Assembly: GCA_021160485.1 (NCBI GenBank)
Contig: JAGHCL010000199.1
Coordinates: forward strand, 1-10,917
DNA length: 10,917 bases
DNA from: Candidatus Desulfofervidaceae bacterium
GTDB lineage: Bacteria > Desulfobacterota > Desulfofervidia > Desulfofervidales > Desulfofervidaceae
Reading direction: 5' to 3'
Shown: piece after piece, positions 1-5,194 of the stretch
Position numbering within the stretch: position 1 is the first letter of the stretch
Layout: the number at the start of each line of letters is the position of its first letter
The notes under the pieces: generated by a model
Told to the model about the DNA's origin: nothing
Seen by the model: the letters and a program-made list of their open reading frames with translations, nothing else
Databases searched by the model: none
Made by a program: the position numbers and the translations under genes

Positions 1-1
1 A

Positions 2-40
2 CTTTACTATCAACTAATTAAAAATGGAGAATTAGTTTGA
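2..40 (+). CDS. C-terminal fragment of an unidentified gene, truncated by the window edge
   Basis: One plus frame is open from the window edge and reads LYYQLIKNGELV before a TGA at 38-40. That stop overlaps the TTG start of the next gene in a TTGA arrangement, which is typical of translationally coupled gene pairs. The other two plus frames hit stops within the first 21 bases. Twelve residues are too few to assign a family. By position it would be the partner (antitoxin-like) of the AbiEii-type gene downstream, since such toxins usually follow their antitoxin. That role is inference only. Confidence 0.5.
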   Translation, partial: LYYQLIKNGELV

Positions 41-690
41 AGGTATTAACTCTACTGCAATATCGATTTCTAAATTTTTTTAAAGCATCTGAGCTATCTA
101 ATCATTTTTATTTTACAGGCGGTACTGCATTGTCGACCTTTTATCTTGAACACCGTTATTCTTATGATTTGGATTTTTTTACGGCGGAAAGAGAAGCTTT
201 AAATCTAGAAGCGATATTAAAATTTTTAAATTCCTTACCAGGACTAAGCCAGACAAGGTATGAAAAAATATACGATAGAAGGTTGTTTTTTCTGCATTTT
301 TCTACCGGTGTGCTTAAGGTAGAATTTACATTTTATCCTTTCAAACAAATTGCCAAACCTAAAGTGGTTGAAGGTTTGGTTGTAGACAGTCTTGAGGACA
401 TATTTGTGAACAAATTATGCGCATTGTGCGATCGGAATGAAGACAAAGATTTGATAGATGTCTACTTTATTTTAAAATACAAAGGGTTGGGCTATCTTCT
501 ATGGGGACTTAAAAAGGTCAAAGAAAAATTTGGTATAGATGGGGCTGAGTACATTATTCAAAGAAGGTTGATCACTGTGCCTAAAGAGTTGGAGAATTTA
601 CCTTATTTGATAAAGCCAATCTCAGGCTATAGAGACTTTTTAAAAAAAGCCGTGGTGATGCTGGCAAAAGAATATTGGCAATCGGATTAA
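37..690 (+). CDS. AbiEii/AbiGii-type nucleotidyltransferase (DUF1814), likely toxin
   Basis: This 217-residue protein has the hallmarks of the AbiEii/AbiGii (DUF1814) branch of the nucleotidyltransferase superfamily. The GGTAL motif is at residues 28-32 and the metal-binding DLDFF (D44, D46) follows. A later conserved block RNEDKDLIDVYFILK spans about 133-147, after KLCAL. Characterised members are toxins of AbiE-type abortive-infection or toxin-antitoxin systems that transfer nucleotides, for example onto tRNA. Whether this one is toxic is inferred. The TTG start is supported by a GGAG at 26-29 with a 7-base spacer and by the 4-base overlap with the upstream stop; no nearby in-frame ATG exists. 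The length suits a complete protein. It is the last gene before a long non-coding stretch, so the system is probably just the two genes, with the partner mostly outside the window. Confidence 0.88.
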   Translation: MKVLTLLQYRFLNFFKASELSNHFYFTGGTALSTFYLEHRYSYDLDFFTAEREALNLEAILKFLNSLPGLSQTRYEKIYDRRLFFLHFSTGVLKVEFTFYPFKQIAKPKVVEGLVVDSLEDIFVNKLCALCDRNEDKDLIDVYFILKYKGLGYLLWGLKKVKEKFGIDGAEYIIQRRLITVPKELENLPYLIKPISGYRDFLKKAVVMLAKEYWQSD

Positions 691-794
691 AATTTCTTTA
701 AGATTCTGTTTGGGTTCTTGAAAATTTTATAGTATTCCGCAAAAGTTGATGTAAAATAAAATCAATTTCCCTTTCTCTTTCTTAAGAGATTATA

Positions 795-913
795 TGCCAA
801 GGCCTCGCTCATACGGTCAAGGGTCTTCACTCGCTGCGCTCGCTCCGACCTGCGCCTTTTTAGGCACAGGCTGCGCCCTTCGGGCTTGCCCTTGACCGCT
901 CTCGGCCTTGGCA
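795..913. repeat. GC-rich imperfect palindrome, copy 1
   Basis: The ends form a perfect 10-bp inverted repeat: TGCCAAGGCC at 795-804 and GGCCTTGGCA at 904-913. A second perfect 10-bp pair, CGGTCAAGGG at 814-823 and CCCTTGACCG at 889-898, is nested inside. Small inner hairpins are GCCT/AGGC (854-857 with 862-865, T4 loop) and GCCC/GGGC (875-878 with 882-885). It also carries the CTCGCTGCGCTCGCT type of tandem. The block is far richer in GC than its surroundings. Layout and size suit a REP/BIME-like or MITE-like non-coding repeat, or a structured RNA. No target-site duplication is evident. Confidence 0.6.
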
Positions 914-984
914 AAAAAAGAAGTAGTGAAAGGAGGAAGGGGAAAAGAAATTTTTGTTTTTTCCTTCTAGCCTCAAAAAGAAAA

Positions 985-1068
985 TAGCGCCGAAGCGAGC
1001 GAGGTCAAGGCTGGCTGACAAGCCACCCGCAGGGCTTGGCCTTGACCGATAAGCGAGCGGAGGCGCTA
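985..1068. repeat. GC-rich imperfect palindrome, copy 2 (inverted relative to copy 1)
   Basis: The outer arms are TAGCGCC at 985-991 and GGCGCTA at 1062-1068. The nested arms are GGTCAAGGC at 1003-1011 and GCCTTGACC at 1039-1047. An inner hairpin pairs TGGCT (1012-1016) with AGCCA (1021-1025). A 9-base direct repeat AAGCGAGCG sits at 993-1001 and 1051-1059. Read on the minus strand, CTCGCTTATCGGTCAAGG closely matches CTCGCTCATACGGTCAAGG of copy 1, so the two blocks look like diverged copies of one element in opposite orientation. Confidence 0.55.
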
Positions 1069-1148
1069 TAATTATGATTGGGCCTTGAAGAAAAAAGGCC
1101 TCCACAAATTTATTATATAGAATTATGCGGTTAACTATAATAGAAAAC

Positions 1149-1178
1149 AAAAGGGCGATGGAAAACCATCGCCCTTTT
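1149..1178 (-). terminator. Rho-independent terminator of pstS (possibly bidirectional)
   Basis: AAAAGGGCGATGG (1149-1161) and CCATCGCCCTTTT (1166-1178) form a perfect 13-bp stem with a 4-base A loop. On the minus strand the stem ends in a T-rich run (TTTTGTTTT). It lies about 25 bp past the pstS stop. On the plus strand the stem ends in TTTT, so it could also stop read-through from the left. Confidence 0.88.
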
Positions 1179-1201
1179 AAGTCTATTTATGTGTAGGTAA
1201 A

Positions 1202-2248
1202 TTACCAGTTAACCAATCTTTTTCCATCATAAGTCATACTGCGAATAATGATTTCTGCTTTTTTGACTGCACTTTCAGGTAGGCGAGCATAGAGAAGATC
1301 TTCGTTATATTTTTGTCCTTCGTGAATCATCCACCAAAGCAACTTAGCCAAAGCCAGGGCCCGTTCTTTAGAACGCCTTTGATAATGCTGTTCTTTGTAA
1401 AAGATGATCCAAGTAAAGCTACTGATAGGATAACCATCAGGGGCGTCCGTATTAGTAATAGATACCCTGGTGTCGGCAGGAAGTTTAATGTTGGCAGCCG
1501 CAGAAACAGATTTTAAAGTTGGCTTAATGAAATTGCCAGCCTTGTTTTGAATTAAGGCAAAGGGCATGCCATTTTTTTGGGCGTAAATGAGTTCTACATA
1601 ACCTATACTACCTGGTATTTGTCTGATCAAACCAGCTACACCAGGATTACCCTTTGCTCCTAAGCCTGTAGGCCAATTAAGGACCTTACCCCTTCCTACC
1701 TTTTTTGCCCATTCCTGGCTTACCTTGCTTAGATAGTCGCTAAAGATAAAGGTTGTGCCACTTCCTTCAGAACGGTGGACTACCACGATATTCATGGACG
1801 GTAAGACAACCTCTGGATTTAAGCGGGCAATACGCTTATCATTCCACTTTTTAATTTTCCCCAAAAAGATATCGGCAATGACATCCGGTGTTAACTTTAA
1901 AGTAGGATTGCCAGGTAGATTATAAGTAATGACAACCGCGCCTAAACAAGTAGGAACGTGTAGAATCTTGCCTGGTGCCTTTTTAAGTTCTGCATCACTC
2001 ATAAAGGCATCGGTGCCCCCAAAATCCACGATTTTTTGTGTCAGTTGTCGGATGCCACCACCAGACCCGATGGCCTGATAGTTAACCTTTATACCAGTAA
2101 TTTTGTGATAAACATTAAACCACTTGTCATAAAGGGGATAAGGAAAGGTGGCACCGGCGCCAATTAATGTTTGTCCAGCCTGACTCCTACTTAATAACCC
2201 CAAAATCATTCCCAGAAGTAAACATGCCATCATTAACTTTCGTATCAT
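1202..2248 (-). CDS. pstS: Phosphate ABC transporter substrate-binding protein PstS
   Basis: This is the periplasmic binding protein that captures inorganic phosphate for the PstCAB transporter. The 348-residue product starts with a signal peptide: basic MIRK, a hydrophobic stretch, and a likely signal peptidase I site after SQA at residue 24. No lipobox cysteine is present, which suits a soluble periplasmic protein. Family motifs visible are GAGATFP (30-36), GSGGGIRQ (61-68), DFGGTDAFMS (75-84) and HRSEGSGTTF (158-167), the segments that build the phosphate site. Length is normal. The ATG is preceded by AGGAGG (2255-2260 on the plus strand) with a 6-base spacer. No pstC, pstA, pstB or phoU lies beside it, and a strong terminator follows, so it is probably transcribed alone. 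A Pho-box-like repeat upstream suggests phosphate-starvation control (inferred). Confidence 0.95.
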   Translation of the reverse strand: MIRKLMMACLLLGMILGLLSRSQAGQTLIGAGATFPYPLYDKWFNVYHKITGIKVNYQAIGSGGGIRQLTQKIVDFGGTDAFMSDAELKKAPGKILHVPTCLGAVVITYNLPGNPTLKLTPDVIADIFLGKIKKWNDKRIARLNPEVVLPSMNIVVVHRSEGSGTTFIFSDYLSKVSQEWAKKVGRGKVLNWPTGLGAKGNPGVAGLIRQIPGSIGYVELIYAQKNGMPFALIQNKAGNFIKPTLKSVSAAANIKLPADTRVSITNTDAPDGYPISSFTWIIFYKEQHYQRRSKERALALAKLLWWMIHEGQKYNEDLLYARLPESAVKKAEIIIRSMTYDGKRLVNW

Positions 2249-2254
2249 TCTAAA

Positions 2255-2260
2255 CCTCCT
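2255..2260 (-). promoter_or_regulatory. Strong ribosome binding site of pstS
   Basis: AGGAGG on the minus strand, 6 bases before the ATG at 2248. It fixes the start, and the signal peptide begins directly at this codon. Confidence 0.85.
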
Positions 2261-2291
2261 GAATAGTTTTTTTAAAAAAACAGCTATTTAT

Positions 2292-2325
2292 CCTTTATTT
2301 CTTTGAGGTGAAAAGTAAATAAAGG
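2292..2325. repeat. Inverted repeat in the pstS leader
   Basis: CCTTTATTT (2292-2300) and AAATAAAGG (2317-2325) are perfect inverted arms, extended inward by CTTT (2301-2304) and AAAG (2312-2315) with one bulged base. It lies between the Pho-box-like repeat and the pstS ribosome binding site. A palindromic T7A7 tract follows at 2267-2280. It could be a leader hairpin or an operator; function is unknown. Confidence 0.45.
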
Positions 2326-2328
2326 TTA

Positions 2329-2345
2329 TGTTAATTTTTAGTTAA
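2329..2345 (-). promoter_or_regulatory. Candidate Pho box upstream of pstS
   Basis: Read on the minus strand, TTAACT and TTAACA are separated by five A residues, giving an 11-bp repeat period. PhoP/PhoB-type response regulators bind direct hexamer or heptamer repeats with this period; the Bacillus PhoP repeat is TTAACA-like. A weaker third match, GTAAAA, lies one period upstream. The site is about 80 bp before the pstS start. The assignment rests on position and pattern only. Confidence 0.4.
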
Positions 2346-2357
2346 ATTTGTTTTACA

Positions 2358-2389
2358 TTGACCCTAATTCGGTTTCATGGCATTATAAT
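2358..2389 (+). promoter_or_regulatory. Candidate promoter of the purU operon
   Basis: A perfect TATAAT lies at 2384-2389, about 28 bases before the purU start. A TTGACC lies at 2358-2363, but the 20-base spacing is longer than the usual 16-18, so the -35 assignment is uncertain. The -10 sits inside the self-complementary octamer ATTATAAT. Confidence 0.4.
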
Positions 2390-2417
2390 TTAACTTTCAG
2401 AGGGTTAAGGTTTATAA

Positions 2418-3287
2418 GTGACACAACTATTAAAAAACTACGCCGTTTTGTTGCTTTCCTGTCCTGACCGTAAGGGTATCGTGGCCTCTGTCTCCCGGTT
2501 TATTTATGAACATAATGGGAACATTGTCCATGCTGAACAATATACAGATACAGAAAAAGGGCGCTTCTTCATGCGTATTGAGTGGGAATTAGAAGGATTC
2601 AAACTGAAAAGAAAACAAATATCAAGTTTCTTTTCTCCCCTGGCTCAGCGTTTTCAGATGGAATGGAGTTTACATTTTACCGATTATATCCCTAATGTAG
2701 CCATTTTTGTTTCTAAGACTTCTCACTGCTTATATGAACTTCTTTTGCGTCAACAAAGTGGCGAGATAGGAGCTAACATCAGACTAATCATCAGCAACCA
2801 TCCTGATTTAAAACCCGTAGCAGAAACATTTGGCGTTCCCTATTATGTGTTCCCTGTTACGCCTGAAAATAAAGAGAAAGTAGAACAAGAGGAATTATTA
2901 TTGTTGAAAGAACACAAAATAGACTTGATTGTTCTAGCCCGATATATGCAAATTCTAACCCCAGCGTTTGTTGCACATTATCCCAATCGGATTATCAACA
3001 TTCACCACTCCTTTTTACCTGCCTTTGCTGGTCCTCATCCCTATCATCAAGCTAGAGAAAGAGGAGTAAAGGTTATTGGTGCCACTAGCCATTACGTCAC
3101 AGCCGAACTGGATGCCGGCCCTATTATTGAACAGGATGTCATTCGGGTAAGTCACCGGGACAGGATTGCAGATTTGATTCGCAAGGGCCGTGATATTGAA
3201 AAATTAGTCTTGGCCCGGGCGGTTAAACTACACCTAGAAAATAGAATTATTGTTTACGAAAATAGAACCATCGTTTTTGACACTTGA
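2418..3287 (+). CDS. purU: Formyltetrahydrofolate deformylase PurU
   Basis: The enzyme hydrolyses 10-formyl-tetrahydrofolate to formate and tetrahydrofolate, which balances the one-carbon pool and can supply formate for purine synthesis. The 289-residue protein has an N-terminal ACT domain (about 8-85, with SCPDRKGIVASVSRFIYEHN) and a C-terminal formyltransferase-fold domain (about 90-289). Catalytic residues are recognisable: N194 and H196 in NIHHSFLPAF, and D232 in LDAGPIIEQD. The PYHQA and GATSHYVT segments are typical of PurU rather than PurN. Length matches the family. The start is GTG with AAGG at 2407-2410 seven bases upstream. The final TGA overlaps the ATG of the next gene, so the two are translationally coupled and lead a three-gene operon. 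Confidence 0.95.
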   Translation: MTQLLKNYAVLLLSCPDRKGIVASVSRFIYEHNGNIVHAEQYTDTEKGRFFMRIEWELEGFKLKRKQISSFFSPLAQRFQMEWSLHFTDYIPNVAIFVSKTSHCLYELLLRQQSGEIGANIRLIISNHPDLKPVAETFGVPYYVFPVTPENKEKVEQEELLLLKEHKIDLIVLARYMQILTPAFVAHYPNRIINIHHSFLPAFAGPHPYHQARERGVKVIGATSHYVTAELDAGPIIEQDVIRVSHRDRIADLIRKGRDIEKLVLARAVKLHLENRIIVYENRTIVFDT

Positions 3288-3931
3288 TGGCTGGCAAAGA
3301 TAAAATTGAACAATTTGCTGAAGTAGCGAAAACTATCTTTGCCCCTGTGTATCCAGTTGTTGCCAGACAGATACTGAACACTTTGGACATCCATAAAGGA
3401 TTATGTCTTGATATTGGCACAGGTCCAGCCCTTCTTGTTTATGAAACAGCCAGACAATCGTCACTAAAGCTGGTGGGAATAGACAATAAAGAAAAAGCGT
3501 TGTGCATTGCTCGTGGAATTTTAAAAGAAAAAGACCCTCATGGCAAAATCATTTCTCGCATTAGCTTGGGTGTAGCCGATGTGTTGAATTTGCCTTTTAA
3601 AAACGACACTTTTGATTTAGTAATCAGCCGTGGTTCTTTATTTTTCTGGCAGGATAAAGTAAGAGGAATTAAAGAGGTTTATCGCGTATTAAAAACCGGC
3701 GGGAAGGCCATGCTTGGTGGAGGATTTGGCAATAAAAGATTAAAAGAGCAAATTGCCACTGAGATAAAGGCTGTTTATCCAGATTGGGAAGAACGAGTAG
3801 AAAAACGCCGCCAAAAATTTACTCCGGATACTTTACGTGCACTTGCTCTCAAAGCAAATATTGGCGCCTACCGCATTATCTATGACGAGGTAAATATGTG
3901 GATTGTCTTTGAAAAAGATGAAAATTTTTAA
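3287..3931 (+). CDS. Class I SAM-dependent methyltransferase, substrate unknown
   Basis: This 214-residue cytosolic protein has a Rossmann methyltransferase fold. Motif I is CLDIGTGPA (about 40-48), the acidic residue after the second strand is D66 in GIDNK, and the post-motif region reads ADVLNLPF (97-104). FDLVISRGSLFFW and EVYRVLKTGGKAML then follow in the usual order for the Methyltransf_11/25 type. The substrate cannot be read from the sequence. I start it at the ATG at 3287, which overlaps the purU stop as TGATG, rather than at the TTG one codon earlier. It overlaps the next gene by 14 bp from that gene's ATG. Its place after purU might hint at one-carbon metabolism, but PurU acts on folate and this enzyme on SAM, so the link is speculative. 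Confidence 0.85.
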   Translation: MAGKDKIEQFAEVAKTIFAPVYPVVARQILNTLDIHKGLCLDIGTGPALLVYETARQSSLKLVGIDNKEKALCIARGILKEKDPHGKIISRISLGVADVLNLPFKNDTFDLVISRGSLFFWQDKVRGIKEVYRVLKTGGKAMLGGGFGNKRLKEQIATEIKAVYPDWEERVEKRRQKFTPDTLRALALKANIGAYRIIYDEVNMWIVFEKDENF

Positions 3932-4628
3932 TATCCCCAGGAAGGCTATTGAGGACTTGCGGTATTTCCTCTCTCAAGGATATAAACCCACGCAGGCCTT
4001 AACCTGGGTAGGCAATCGGTATCAACTTTCTAGTAAACAGAGACAGTTGTTACAAAGAGGCGTATGTAGCCTTGCCAAGGCGAAGAGCCGTCTTCAGAAA
4101 AAACAAGGGCTTTGGCGAGTGCAGAAAGCCTGTCTTGGAATAGACGGACACAATGTGATTATCACCGTTGAGAGCGCATTAAAAAATAAACCCCTGCTCC
4201 TAGCAGATGATGGATTTATTCGTGATATAAGCGGAGTCTCGTCTAGTTACCGTCCTACCTCTATCTCCCTGAAGGCCTTAAATATGATTCTAAAAATCCT
4301 TTCTTTTTACCAACCTAAACAGGTAGATTGGTTTTTTGACGCTCCCATTTCCTACAGTGGTGAGCTTGCAGCCACTATACGGAAGCAGTTAAAGGCATTT
4401 CAGCTCAAAGGCAATGCCCATGCAGTCAAAGTCCCAGAGCATTTTCTTCCTGCCTATCCTTTAGTAGCCACAAGTGACAGTGTGCTTATTGATACCTGTG
4501 CCGAGGTTGTTGATTTAGCCGGGGAGGTAATTAAATCTTTCTCGCTTTCCTTCCCCTTCTATCGGTTCGGGGAGTGCTTGTTTTGTCTTCAGCCTCAAGG
4601 CACAGGAGTTGGTTTAGCAGGATGGTAA
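3918..4628 (+). CDS. DUF434/DUF5616 protein, possible PIN/NYN-like nuclease
   Basis: The 236-residue protein has an N-terminal helical DUF434 region (about 7-55; IPRKAIEDLRYFL, then VGNRYQLSSKQRQLLQRG), followed by a DUF5616-like region (about 68-215). The second part carries spaced acidic residues: D76 in GIDGHNV, D97/D98 in LADDG, D141 in FFDAPIS and D187/D192 in TSDSVLID. This layout recalls metal-binding PIN/NYN RNase folds, where a DGxN segment starts the domain. That comparison is my inference, as the family has no firm function that I know. I take the ATG at 3918 because the product then begins at the conserved IPRKAIEDL; a TTG at 3903 is an alternative. It overlaps the methyltransferase by 14 bp and, at its 3' end, the convergent SPOR gene by 34 bp. 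Confidence 0.8.
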   Translation: MKIFNIPRKAIEDLRYFLSQGYKPTQALTWVGNRYQLSSKQRQLLQRGVCSLAKAKSRLQKKQGLWRVQKACLGIDGHNVIITVESALKNKPLLLADDGFIRDISGVSSSYRPTSISLKALNMILKILSFYQPKQVDWFFDAPISYSGELAATIRKQLKAFQLKGNAHAVKVPEHFLPAYPLVATSDSVLIDTCAEVVDLAGEVIKSFSLSFPFYRFGECLFCLQPQGTGVGLAGW

Positions 4629-5194
4629 TATTGATTGGAGAGGTCAGCATAATAATTCAGGGCCTTTTTTAAAGGATATGGGCCCACATATACCCGATAG
4701 TAAGTGCGAGTATTAATTTTTGCACTTTTTATAAACACTTTATATCCCTGTTTTTTTAATTTATTTTGCAGGGAAGTGGCATTTTCTTTCTTCGTAAAAG
4801 ACCCTATCTGAATGGTATATTGCCTTTCTTTTATTTTTGTTGATGTTACCTTTCTACTCCCGCCTGCCTTTTTCTCTGAACGAACAAATGAAAATTTGGT
4901 TGATTTAGGTTTAGCCTTTGGTTTAGCTTGATAAGATGGTAATTTTGACTTTAATAAAGGCGTGGCTTTGGTCCCGGCTTGGGGGTTGGCTTTGGATGAT
5001 GGCATCCCTGAAGAATATCTCTCAAGAAAGGAAAGGTGAACCTGGGAAGCTTTAGGCAAATAAATAACTTCCTGGCCAACTAAGATGCCCAAAATAAACA
5101 TCCAGAAAAGGGCAAAAATCCCACCTATTATCCAGAAACATAATTCAGTCCGGCTTATCTTGATAGTATAATATTTTTTTTGCTTTCCTGACAT
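4595..5194 (-). CDS. SPOR-domain inner-membrane protein
   Basis: The 199-residue protein has a short basic cytoplasmic N-terminus, one transmembrane helix (about 19-41), and a Lys/Pro/Ser-rich linker (about 60-120). A C-terminal SPOR domain follows (about 123-196; YTIQIGSFTKKENATSLQNK, then YRVYVGPYP). SPOR domains bind peptidoglycan denuded of stem peptides at the division septum, so the protein probably spans from the inner membrane to the wall and acts in division or cell-wall turnover. It resembles FtsN/DedD-type layouts but is not assignable to either. Its ATG follows the argS stop with no gap, so it is the last gene of the argS operon and likely depends on read-through. Its last 34 bp overlap the convergent DUF434 gene, so no spacer remains for a terminator. 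Confidence 0.9.
   Translation of the reverse strand: MSGKQKKYYTIKISRTELCFWIIGGIFALFWMFILGILVGQEVIYLPKASQVHLSFLERYSSGMPSSKANPQAGTKATPLLKSKLPSYQAKPKAKPKSTKFSFVRSEKKAGGSRKVTSTKIKERQYTIQIGSFTKKENATSLQNKLKKQGYKVFIKSAKINTRTYYRVYVGPYPLKKALNYYADLSNQYYHPAKPTPVP

Larger units (their letters stand above)
691..1148. other. Long non-coding stretch with GC-rich palindromic blocks
   Basis: This stretch of about 460 bp holds no credible gene. It starts AT-rich, with a weak 6-bp hairpin at 774-789, then passes into two GC-rich palindromic blocks (795-913, 985-1068) annotated separately. Between the blocks lies a purine-rich then T-rich segment that can fold with G-T wobble pairs (936-946 with 957-967). After the second block there is a small hairpin, GGCCTT at 1081-1086 with AAGGCC at 1095-1100. 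The only long open frame, on the minus strand at 860-1150, runs through the palindromes, has low-complexity composition and lacks any family signature, so it is not called. Confidence 0.75.

Noticed and set aside
774..789. TCTCTT/AAGAGA hairpin as a terminator for the AbiEii-type gene
   Set aside because: The stem is only 6 bp and AT-rich, and no T run follows.
795..1068. CRISPR array
   Set aside because: The blocks are only two, are inverted relative to each other, differ in length, and no regular repeat-spacer pattern or cas gene is present.
860..1150. 96-residue minus-strand open frame
   Set aside because: It runs straight through the palindromic blocks, has low-complexity composition, no ribosome binding site and no family motif. 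It is best explained by the repeats.
4663..4675. CCTTT/AAAGG hairpin as a terminator for the DUF434 gene
   Set aside because: The stem is 5 bp with no T tract after it, and it lies inside the SPOR coding region.
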